A stretch of DNA of 6,973 bases from Halovenus sp. (GCA_028275145.1 JAQCNG010000230.1:1-6973), one strand, 5' to 3'; numbered from the stretch's first letter, positions 1 to 5,978 are shown. Translations and numbers: made by a program. Notes: a model not told the origin generated them from the letters alone.

Positions 1-1012
1 CCGGTGGCTCGATTGTCGAGAGCCGTTCCGGACTGGTCGGGTCGCTCACGTCGTAGAGGTCGACCCCGCTCGCGCCGCCGACACGCCGGCCCGCCTCGCC
101 GACGACGCCCCCCTCGTCGTCGATTGACCACGTCTCACCACCCACCAGAAGCAGACTGCCGTCGTTGTTGACCGTGGCGTAGTGGTCGGCACCCCGTGGG
201 GTCCGCGCGACCAGAAACGACTCCTCCCGGTCGATTGCGAGCAGTTCCTCGAGCGCGTAATCGCCGACGTGCCCGAGCGCGCTCGCCTCCCCCGGGTCGC
301 TCACGTCGACAATCCAGGTGCCCGCGTCCCAGTAGGGCAGATACGCCGTCCCGCTCTGGACGTACACGTCGTGCAGTGTGCGCAGCGACGGTTCGACCTC
401 GGCCCACCGGTCGTCCACCTCGAGCGGCGACCACCGCCCGACCTCCTCCGGGTCGTCGTCGGAGAAATCCACCATCACGACCGACCGTCCCCGGTCCCGA
501 CCGGTCAGGTAGACGACCCCGTCCTCGAAGTGTGTGTTGTGGATGGCGTCCCGGGTGGGGTAGAAGGTCACCTGCGTGGGGTCGGCCGGGTTGTTCACGT
601 CGAACAGCGCAACGCCGCTTGGCAACTCCGGGCTGTACGCGGCCGGCCCGGCCACCGCCAGTCTGTCCTCCCAGGGCCAGACGTCCCAGATACCCGTGAG
701 TCTCTGGTCGGTATCGGTCTCGATTGCGCGTCGCTCCGCCAGCAGTTCCGGCTCGGCAGGGTCCCCGATATCCACGACCGCGAACCCGTCTCCCGCGGCG
801 ACGTACGCCACGTCACCGTCGACGACTGCCTCGCGTGCGCCCTCGACGGTGACACTCCCGAGCGGTCCGTACCCCTCGGAGGAGTCCTGTCCCGTGCTGT
901 TGCCTGCTGCCCCGACCTGTCGGCTCCGGGTCGCGCCTGCTGCGGTCCCTGCCACGCCGCAACCGAGCAGGCCACCCGCGGCTACGAGCAGTTCCCGCCG
1001 GTCGAATCTCAT
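1..1012 (-). CDS. Tat-exported LVIVD-repeat (beta-propeller-like) protein, 3' end outside window
   Basis: This open frame begins at ATG 1012 and reads without a stop to the left edge, giving 337 codons plus one base. The start has a Tat-like signal (R5-R6 followed by the hydrophobic stretch ELLVAAGGLLG); Cys18 in LLGC could be a lipobox. The mature part shows repeated strands of the LVIVD type: FAVVDIGDPAEP (78-89), VALFDVNNPADP (134-145), VVMVDFSDDDPEE (178-190), TWIVDVSDPGEA (232-243) and VDLYDVSDPTSP (317-328). Each repeat ends in a D-[VIF]-x-[DN]-x-[AT/GE]-type turn. Such repeats are known to build propeller-like extracellular proteins, mostly of unknown function. Between repeats sit conserved-looking His segments (IHNTHFEDGVVYLTG at 157-171, LHDVYVQSGTAYLPYWDAG at 213-231). 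I cannot assign a ligand or enzyme activity. It lies on the same strand as the operon upstream but 384 bp away, so it is probably a separate unit. Family call is firm; function unknown. Confidence 0.85.
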   Translation of the reverse strand, partial: MRFDRRELLVAAGGLLGCGVAGTAAGATRSRQVGAAGNSTGQDSSEGYGPLGSVTVEGAREAVVDGDVAYVAAGDGFAVVDIGDPAEPELLAERRAIETDTDQRLTGIWDVWPWEDRLAVAGPAAYSPELPSGVALFDVNNPADPTQVTFYPTRDAIHNTHFEDGVVYLTGRDRGRSVVMVDFSDDDPEEVGRWSPLEVDDRWAEVEPSLRTLHDVYVQSGTAYLPYWDAGTWIVDVSDPGEASALGHVGDYALEELLAIDREESFLVARTPRGADHYATVNNDGSLLLVGGETWSIDDEGGVVGEAGRRVGGASGVDLYDVSDPTSPERLSTIEPP

Positions 1013-1034
1013 ACGACTACATTCGTGCCCGCAG

Positions 1035-1042
1035 GTGTATGT
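1035..1042 (-). promoter_or_regulatory. weak TATA-like element for the LVIVD gene
   Basis: On the minus strand the sequence GTAACACATACACC lies about 24-35 bases before ATG 1012. It is the only A/T-rich stretch at the right distance for a leaderless haloarchaeal transcript, and no Shine-Dalgarno sequence precedes the ATG. The match to TTTAWA is poor, so this is a guess supported mainly by position. Confidence 0.3.
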
Positions 1043-1349
1043 GTTACTGTCCCGCTGTCACCGACCCGCCTCGCGGTACGCCCCGCGGGCCAGGTCGGGG
1101 CTCCTCTGTCCCCCGCCGGCGGACCGTTGGCGGCCCACACCGGCCTACTCCCGCCGGGAGGTTCTGTGCAGAAACACGGCCGCGGCGGCGAGCCAGATGC
1201 CGAGTTCGACCGGCGACGAGCGGGTCCCGAGGTGAACCGCGCGAACCCGACCGGGGCAAACGGCGAGTTGACCGTCATCGCGAACAACCGAACCAGAGTG
1301 GACACTCCACGAGGACTCCGAGGGCTGACCGTGCGATGCCGGTAGCCGG

Positions 1350-1355
1350 AAAAAA
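1350..1355 (-). terminator. T-tract terminator after the operon
   Basis: Reading along the minus strand, a run of six T lies about 41 bases past the stop codon of the small membrane protein gene, in otherwise G/C-rich DNA. Archaeal RNA polymerase is known to terminate at T-rich tracts without requiring a hairpin. The adjacent CCGG-CTA-CCGG dyad comes after the T-run in the direction of transcription, so it is not a bacterial-type terminator. Confidence 0.4.
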
Positions 1356-1396
1356 CAGGCAAGCAGAGATGCGTCGAAACCGACGCCCACGTGGCC

Positions 1397-1672
1397 TCAG
1401 TAGAACAGCAGTCTGATGACCATCGTCAGTGCGAACAGGCCGCCCCACAGCGACGTCACGAACGTCAGGAACACCACACTCCCGAGGACACTCGATTTGA
1501 GGTTGCGCGGACTTCCCGCGAACCAGCCGAGAAATGCGATGTACACCGGCAGTCCGACGATACCGAAGATGAGCCAGACACCGGGTGGTGCGACCTCCCA
1601 GGGGTCGAACTTCGCCGCGATCGGCAGTTCAGTCAGCGCGCGGACGGCCGCGCCGGTGAGACTGAACATCAT
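1397..1672 (-). CDS. small two-helix membrane protein, last gene of the operon
   Basis: This encodes 91 residues with two strong hydrophobic segments at about 31-52 (VWLIFGIVGLPVYIAFLGWF) and 60-88, joined by a short polar loop with the basic SPRNLKSS. The N-terminal 30 residues could form a surface amphipathic stretch. The gene overlaps the stop of the NrfD-type gene by 4 bp (ATGA), and an 8-of-8 match to AGGAGGTG lies just upstream, so it is translationally coupled. A second ATG follows directly, so the product could start at Met2. I do not recognise a family. From size, hydrophobicity and coupling I infer an accessory membrane subunit sitting next to the NrfD-type protein, comparable in role only to the small integral subunits of other respiratory complexes. 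It has no Cys and no CxxCH, so it binds no haem c or iron-sulfur cluster. Confidence 0.82.
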   Translation of the reverse strand: MMFSLTGAAVRALTELPIAAKFDPWEVAPPGVWLIFGIVGLPVYIAFLGWFAGSPRNLKSSVLGSVVFLTFVTSLWGGLFALTMVIRLLFY

Positions 1673-2994
1673 GTCGACACCTCCTCGTCATCGTCGTGTT
1701 CCTCGACGGCGTGGAGTTCGATGACGGGAAACACCTTGAGGACGGCCATGAAAAACAGCGTACACAGCGCCACCGTTCCGGCCACCGACGCCAGTTCGAA
1801 GATGCTCGGGAAGTAGTGACCCGGAACCGCCTCGTACAGCGAGAACGTGGGGTACTCCAGCCCCTCCACGACGAACAGCACCTTCTCCGAGAGCGTCGCG
1901 GCCAGCGCGAGCAGTGATACCGTCACCGAGCGGGCGGGTGTGAACACGCTCGCCCTGACCGCCTGTGCGAAGATGTACGACAGCACCAGCACCATCGTGC
2001 CGATGGCGAAGATGTACACCGGGTTGACCAGTTTCGCGGCCGTGACCGTCCCGGCGTCGACAGCGGGTGCGTAGACGCCGTTGATGACCTGCTGGAGCTG
2101 CAGCCAGATGAAAAGCAACGAGAACAGGCCGAGCCACATCGTCAGCCCGCGCAACACGTCGTCGGTCAGGATGTGGTCCCAGTCGTAGGCGCGCCGCAGC
2201 GTGGCCGCCATGATGATGACACCGGCGATTGCCGAGGTCAGCGCGATGCTGAGGAACTGCGGCCCCTGGATGGCACCCTGCCAGCCCGGCATCGACGGCA
2301 GCAGAGAGAACAGCCACGGAATCACACCGCCGTGCAACAGGAGCGGCGCGAGCACGATGATGCCAAGCGCCAGCCACCAGACCATCCGCTCGATGATCTT
2401 GTCCTCGCGCTCGGAGTAGCCGATCGTGATGACGCTGTACAGCGGCCCGAAGTGGTCGGGGAGTTTGTCGCGCAGTCGGTGGACGTCGTACCGCAGCGTC
2501 AGGGCGAGGTACGTCGCCGTCAGCACGAAATACAGCGTGATGACGGTGATATCCCACGCCAGCGGCGACGTCTGGACGGTCCACGGGTAGGACGGGACGA
2601 CGCTGGTCACCAGTCGGTCGGGTCGCCCGGTGTGGATGACGATGTACAGACCGGCCATGCTGAGCGCACCGATTGTCAGCAGTTCGGCCAGTCGGGCGAC
2701 CGGCAGATAGCGGTCCATCCCGAACAGGCGGACCGCCGCCGAGAGGATGATACCGCCGTGGGCGATACCGACCCACCAGATGAACGCGCCGATGTACAGC
2801 CCCCAGGTGACACCGCCACCGCTCCCCCAGTCGGCGAGACCAGTGACGACCAGCCCGTGCTCCAGTTGCCAGCCCCACAGCACCACCCAGACGAGCGCCA
2901 CTACCGTCGCGACGGCACCGACGATGTAGTACCACTTCGAGGTGGACTGTGTCGGACGGACGATGTCTCTGGGTGTTGCCTTTTTGGAGCTCAT
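1669..2994 (-). CDS. NrfD/ActC-type quinone-interacting membrane subunit
   Basis: This is a 441-residue integral membrane protein of the NrfD/PsrC/ActC superfamily, the part of such complexes that binds menaquinone or quinol. I count ten hydrophobic segments, at about 22-42, 62-92, 100-121, 144-167, 203-222, 246-266, 281-304, 321-349, 356-377 and 398-421. The second carries GLYIGAFIWWVGIAHGG (65-81), which resembles the WG-x-W-I-G-I-(A/G)-H-(A/G)-G segment I recall from ActC. The stretch LLPSMPGWQGAIQGPQF (231-247) resembles the PGWHSTIFGPYF segment of the same family. The C-terminal tail (428-441) is acidic. The start overlaps the stop of the iron-sulfur gene by 4 bp (ATGA), with GGTGA at 3001-3005 as a ribosome binding site. 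It should anchor the exported iron-sulfur subunit and exchange electrons with quinone. Whether it oxidises or reduces quinone, and whether it moves protons, cannot be read from the sequence. Superfamily is certain; the ActC-like rather than PsrC-like assignment is likely. Confidence 0.93.
   Translation of the reverse strand: MSSKKATPRDIVRPTQSTSKWYYIVGAVATVVALVWVVLWGWQLEHGLVVTGLADWGSGGGVTWGLYIGAFIWWVGIAHGGIILSAAVRLFGMDRYLPVARLAELLTIGALSMAGLYIVIHTGRPDRLVTSVVPSYPWTVQTSPLAWDITVITLYFVLTATYLALTLRYDVHRLRDKLPDHFGPLYSVITIGYSEREDKIIERMVWWLALGIIVLAPLLLHGGVIPWLFSLLPSMPGWQGAIQGPQFLSIALTSAIAGVIIMAATLRRAYDWDHILTDDVLRGLTMWLGLFSLLFIWLQLQQVINGVYAPAVDAGTVTAAKLVNPVYIFAIGTMVLVLSYIFAQAVRASVFTPARSVTVSLLALAATLSEKVLFVVEGLEYPTFSLYEAVPGHYFPSIFELASVAGTVALCTLFFMAVLKVFPVIELHAVEEHDDDEEVST
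1678..1686 (-). promoter_or_regulatory. strong Shine-Dalgarno for the small membrane protein
   Basis: The minus strand reads GAGGAGGTG inside the last codons of the NrfD-type gene, 5 bases before the first ATG (1672) and 8 before the second (1669). It matches the complement of the archaeal 16S rRNA 3' end and supports the overlapping start. Confidence 0.7.
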
Positions 2995-5207
2995 GGGTTC
3001 TCACCTGTCTGTTCGCGGGCGCCGGCACCGTAGTCGAGGTGCTCCTTGCGCTCGCTCTTTATCTCCGTCCAGTCGCTCCAGCGGTGGTCGTCGCTGATAT
3101 CCTCGTAGGCGACCGGACCCTCCTTTTGCTCGGCCTCCGGCCCCGGTTCGTTGCCGAGGTAGACGATGTTCGGCTCCGTGCCGAGGTTCTCGAGCAGTCG
3201 GAACGAGGAGAGCTTGCCGTCCCACTGCGTGTTCGACGTCCGGGGCCCGGTGAACTCGTGTTCCATCGCGGCGATTGTCTCGCCGGTGTCCTCGGCCGTC
3301 TGGATGCTGCTGTCGTCGAGCACCAGCCGCTTCTCGTGGCTCCGGGGTCGGTTCGGCGTCTCGACGACCGCATCGACGCTCGTCGACCCGCCGGCAAACA
3401 CCACACCGGGTACGTCCTCGAACCCACCCTCGAGACGACTCGCCTCGTAGGGGGGTTGGGGCCGCTCGACGCTGCCCGTCTCGGACACCAGCACGCGCTG
3501 GCTGGCCGCGACCTGTTCGTCCCCGACGAGAGCGTACAGCCCGTACATCTCGTCTGTGGGGACACTCAGGCTCTCGACTGTCAGCGTCAGTTCGCTCCGG
3601 ATCTGACGGCCAACAACGTCGGCCTCACCGTCGAGCGTGACCGTTCCGGTGCCGACTGTCGCCGTCTCGGCACCGACGAGCCTGAGTTCGACCGTCACGT
3701 CGCGCTCGCTGACCTCCTCACCGTCTGGGCTCTCCAGGTCGTCGTCGTCGAACACGACTGTCACGTCGATATCTGTCGGCCCGTCGGGGCTGATGACGCC
3801 CGCCTCTGTGCCGGGCACCCCGCCGAGGTCACCGATTTCGCTCTCCGCGAACTGCTCGCTCTCCGCGAACCCTTCGCCCTCGGCGACAACCACGGAGGCG
3901 CTGTCGACCAGCCGCCAGGGCCGGTCCTGGTCTGTTCGCTTCTCGACGTAGTACATCGGGTACCAGCCGGGGTCGGCACCGAGCGACTCACCGCCCACGT
4001 CGAACGACAGTTCGGCCTCGAACTTGTTCGCGCCCTCCTCGAACTGGTTCTCCGCACGCTGGCGGAGATACTCGTTTGCCCGACTGTCCGGGTCGTCGAG
4101 GTCACCGAAGTGGATGGCGCTCATCCCCTGGGAGTCACAGGCGTCCTGACACGCCACGGTCCCCCGGGGGTTGTCGGTGTGTTCGTCCTGTCGGGAGGGA
4201 CACATCGTACACTTGCCCATCACGCCCTGGGGGGGCCGGCTGTCGGCCCACTTGCCGCGGTGGTCGTAGACGTGGTCGTTTGCCTCCGAGAGCTGGGCCT
4301 GGCGCTCGTCCTCGTCGAGTGACTGCACCTCGCTCGGTGTCTTCTCCAGATGTTCGAGTTCCTCCATCGGAACGTCGGGGTCGCCCCACTGGAAGTAGTT
4401 GACACCGTACGGGCAGGCGACCTGGCAGTACCGGCAGCCGATACAGGTCTCGTAGTCGGTCAGCACCAGTCCGTCCTTCGAGCGGGTGTGGCGCGCTCGC
4501 ACCGGGCACACCTTCGCACACGGTGCGTTCGAACAGTGCTGACACGGCCGCACGAGGAAGTTCTCCTGCCCGGAGTCCTCGTCCTCGTAGGGGAACACGT
4601 ACATCCAGTTTGCCCCTGTCGAGGTGCCGTTCTCGTTGACACAGCCCGCAACACAGGCCAGACAGCCGTCACACCGCTCCAGGTCGATGACCATCCCCCA
4701 GCGGTTCTGTCGCTCGTCCTCGTCCGGGGGGCTGATACCGCTGATGTCCTGTGGCACCGGGTCACTCTGCTGGTTTTCGTGTGTCGCGTACGCGCCGTAC
4801 CCGAGGAATGCCGCGCCGGCGCCCATCTTCTTCATCACGTCGCGGCGCGACATGTCGTCGGCCTCGAGGTCGATATCGCCGAGTGACGACAGCATCGACC
4901 CCTCCTCGAGGTCATCGAGTTCACTCGGGTCGTCGATGTCGAGGTCGTCGAGCACCGGTCGCTCGTCTGTGTCGAACTCCTCGTCGACGTCCTCGTGATA
5001 CTCCGCGTAGAACTCCTCCTCGGTTATCTCACCCGCCACGAGTCGCTGGGCGTCACGGGCCATCTCCATTCCCAGGTCCGCGTCGAACTCGGTGTCCTCG
5101 AGTTCCTCGCGCATCTGGTTCTCCCAGTCCTCGCCCATCGGGTGGAACGAGTCCTCGCTCTCGTAGGGGTGTGCTGGGTCCTCGCTGCTCGTTTCGTCTG
5201 TGCTCAT
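2991..5207 (-). CDS. ActB/PsrB/HybA-type four-cluster iron-sulfur subunit with internal Tat signal and large insertion
   Basis: This encodes 738 residues, about two to three times the length of a PsrB/HybA-type subunit. Residues 1-118 are acidic and contain GEITEEEFYAEYHEDVDEEF (59-78). A Tat motif, MSRRDVMKKMGAGAAF, follows at 119-134, so the signal is internal. Four complete cluster motifs come next: C179-C182-C185-C189, C222-C225-C230-C234, C255-C258-C261-C265 and C333-C336-C353-C357, enough for four [4Fe-4S] clusters. RPPQGVMGKCTMC (324-336) and IHFGDLDDPDSR (365-376) match the style of ActB-like proteins. Residues about 383-660 are an acidic, beta-rich insertion, after which the family ending SFRLLENLGTEPNIVYLG (668-685) appears, then a charged tail. 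There is no molybdopterin domain and no CxxCH. The inferred role is an electron wire on the outer face of the membrane, bound to the NrfD-type subunit. The ATG at 5207 has a GGAGG site 7 bases upstream. The gene lies 58 bp after the halocyanin gene. Confidence 0.93.
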   Translation of the reverse strand: MSTDETSSEDPAHPYESEDSFHPMGEDWENQMREELEDTEFDADLGMEMARDAQRLVAGEITEEEFYAEYHEDVDEEFDTDERPVLDDLDIDDPSELDDLEEGSMLSSLGDIDLEADDMSRRDVMKKMGAGAAFLGYGAYATHENQQSDPVPQDISGISPPDEDERQNRWGMVIDLERCDGCLACVAGCVNENGTSTGANWMYVFPYEDEDSGQENFLVRPCQHCSNAPCAKVCPVRARHTRSKDGLVLTDYETCIGCRYCQVACPYGVNYFQWGDPDVPMEELEHLEKTPSEVQSLDEDERQAQLSEANDHVYDHRGKWADSRPPQGVMGKCTMCPSRQDEHTDNPRGTVACQDACDSQGMSAIHFGDLDDPDSRANEYLRQRAENQFEEGANKFEAELSFDVGGESLGADPGWYPMYYVEKRTDQDRPWRLVDSASVVVAEGEGFAESEQFAESEIGDLGGVPGTEAGVISPDGPTDIDVTVVFDDDDLESPDGEEVSERDVTVELRLVGAETATVGTGTVTLDGEADVVGRQIRSELTLTVESLSVPTDEMYGLYALVGDEQVAASQRVLVSETGSVERPQPPYEASRLEGGFEDVPGVVFAGGSTSVDAVVETPNRPRSHEKRLVLDDSSIQTAEDTGETIAAMEHEFTGPRTSNTQWDGKLSSFRLLENLGTEPNIVYLGNEPGPEAEQKEGPVAYEDISDDHRWSDWTEIKSERKEHLDYGAGAREQTGENP

Positions 5208-5214
5208 TCAGATT

Positions 5215-5219
5215 CCTCC
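5215..5219 (-). promoter_or_regulatory. Shine-Dalgarno for the iron-sulfur subunit gene
   Basis: GGAGG on the minus strand ends 7 bases before ATG 5207. It fixes this start and fits a gene translated from inside a polycistronic mRNA, unlike the promoter-proximal halocyanin gene, which has no such site. Confidence 0.65.
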
Positions 5220-5265
5220 GGCTCCGTTTTGCTGTTGCCGCGCTGTGCACTGGCCGACCGCTGGC

Positions 5266-5775
5266 TCATTCGATGATGATCGCGCCGTGGTGGCCCTGTG
5301 TCGCGTGGGGCCCACACTGGTACAGCAACACACCCGAACTCTCGAGCGTTTCCTCGTGAGTGGCACCCTCGTTCTGAATGCTCGAACCGTCGAAATCGAG
5401 GTCACTGTCGGTCTGTTCGACCGAGTGGCCGCCCGACAGCCACTCCCAGGTCACGGTCGTTCCCGAGTCGACGCGGACCGCTGCGGGATTGAACTGGAAG
5501 TTCCCGCCCGGACCCACCTCGATGGTGAGGCTATCTGTGCCGGTTTCGTCGACGATGTCGCCGGTGCCGCCGTAGTTGTTCGCGTTGTTGTCGTTCAGGT
5601 AGCTGTCGGCCGTCTCCTCGGGGCTCATCTCACCGCCGTTGTCGCTACCGTTATCGCCGCCGTTGCCGCCGTCGTCGTCGCCACCGCCACCGCCGAGACA
5701 CCCTGCTACGCTGATTGTCAGTGCTGTGCCACCCGCCGCCAGGAGCCTTCGTCTGTTTACGTTGAGTTCGCTCAT
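5266..5775 (-). CDS. halocyanin-type copper lipoprotein with His in place of the axial Met
   Basis: This encodes 169 residues. Residues 1-26 form a Tat lipoprotein signal (R8-R9-R10, hydrophobic core, lipobox VAGC with Cys26), followed by a Gly/Asp/Asn-rich linker (27-49) typical of haloarchaeal lipoproteins. A single cupredoxin domain runs from about 60 to 169 and has the halocyanin pattern FNPAAVRVDSGTTVTWEW (95-112). Type 1 copper ligands are visible as His117 (GGHSVE), Cys154 and His157 in YQCGPHATQG. The fourth, axial ligand is normally Met in the C-x2-H-x4-M motif; here the position is His162, followed by His163. Halocyanins are known membrane-attached one-electron carriers. As first gene of the operon it is the likely electron partner of the iron-sulfur/NrfD module. 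I chose ATG 5775 because a longer frame upstream would run through the TATA box and bury the Tat signal. Cupredoxin identity is firm; the effect of His162 is inference. Confidence 0.92.
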   Translation of the reverse strand: MSELNVNRRRLLAAGGTALTISVAGCLGGGGGDDDGGNGGDNGSDNGGEMSPEETADSYLNDNNANNYGGTGDIVDETGTDSLTIEVGPGGNFQFNPAAVRVDSGTTVTWEWLSGGHSVEQTDSDLDFDGSSIQNEGATHEETLESSGVLLYQCGPHATQGHHGAIIIE

Positions 5776-5808
5776 ACTGCTTCGAACTGGATTCAGAGCC
5801 AGGATAGA

Positions 5809-5820
5809 TTTAAACCTTCG
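5809..5820 (-). promoter_or_regulatory. BRE/TATA promoter of the copper/iron-sulfur operon
   Basis: On the minus strand CGAAGG (BRE-like, 5815-5820) is followed directly by TTTAAA (5809-5814). With initiation some 25 bases downstream of the TATA centre, the transcript would start near 5785 and have a leader of only about 10 bases before ATG 5775. This agrees with the absence of a Shine-Dalgarno there. It is the only good promoter seen for the four-gene operon. Confidence 0.7.
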
Positions 5821-5826
5821 AATTGT

Positions 5827-5841
5827 TCCCAGTCTCTGGGA
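5827..5841. promoter_or_regulatory. palindrome upstream of the operon promoter, possible operator
   Basis: TCCCAG-TCT-CTGGGA is a perfect 6-bp inverted repeat with a 3-base spacer, centred at 5834. It sits 6 bp beyond the BRE of the operon promoter, where a regulator could contact TFB/TBP. A second palindrome with the same TCT spacer follows at 5854-5866. Binding by a regulator is inferred, not shown. Confidence 0.4.
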
Positions 5842-5853
5842 CGGGTTCTGCGG

Positions 5854-5866
5854 GGGTCTCTGACCC
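5854..5866. promoter_or_regulatory. second palindrome in the divergent promoter region
   Basis: GGGTC-TCT-GACCC is a perfect 5-bp inverted repeat with the same 3-base spacer as its neighbour, centred at 5860, which is 26 bp from the first centre (about 2.5 helical turns). The heptamer GTCTCTG also recurs directly at 5832-5838 and 5856-5862. Short dyads arise by chance in G/C-rich DNA, so this rests on the pairing and location. Confidence 0.35.
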
Positions 5867-5970
5867 ATTTACCGGCTTTTGTTGCCGTCGCTGTGGAGGT
5901 TTTTACACCCGAACCCGATACAAGACCCGTTTTTTCCCGCTTGACCGTGGGTCGTGTGCGCCTGCAAAAC

Positions 5971-5978
5971 AGCTAAAC
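5971..5978 (+). promoter_or_regulatory. weak TATA-like element for the EamA transporter
   Basis: AGCTAAAC on the plus strand lies 24-31 bases before GTG 6002, the spacing expected for a leaderless transcript beginning at or next to that codon. The match to the haloarchaeal TATA consensus is weak. GTTTTTACA at 5899-5907 is an alternative that would give a longer leader. Confidence 0.3.

Larger units (their letters stand above)
1013..1396. other. 384-bp intergenic region without a convincing intact gene
   Basis: This region separates the end of the copper/iron-sulfur operon from the LVIVD gene. Open frames exist on both strands, as expected at this base composition, but none shows a good start with a ribosome binding site and a protein-like composition over its whole length. 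It contains a six-T tract on the minus strand (1350-1355), a weak TATA-like element before the LVIVD gene (about 1035-1042), and a minus-strand stretch (1145-1278) that resembles a small membrane protein split across two frames. Confidence 0.6.

Noticed and set aside
182..1345. A 387-codon plus-strand frame opposite the LVIVD gene
   Set aside because: The opposite strand gives a coherent Tat protein with LVIVD repeats; this frame runs past that gene's start into the intergenic region and shows no recognisable motif.
1341..1355. CCGG-TAG-CCGG dyad plus A-run as a bacterial-type hairpin terminator
   Set aside because: The stem is only 4 bp, and the T-run comes before the dyad on the strand being transcribed; only the T-tract itself was kept.
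1688..3028. A 446-codon minus-strand frame within the NrfD-type gene
   Set aside because: Its product is rich in Arg, His, Pro and Gly with no hydrophobic helices; the overlapping frame encodes a clean ten-helix NrfD-type protein.
2949..4322. A 457-codon plus-strand open frame
   Set aside because: It lies antisense to the iron-sulfur gene, has no membrane, domain or motif pattern that makes sense, and is the usual antisense shadow of a G/C-biased gene whose cluster motifs are on the other strand.
5776..5868. N-terminal extension of the halocyanin frame to 5868
   Set aside because: It would place the TTTAAA promoter inside the coding region and put 31 basic residues before a complete Tat lipoprotein signal.
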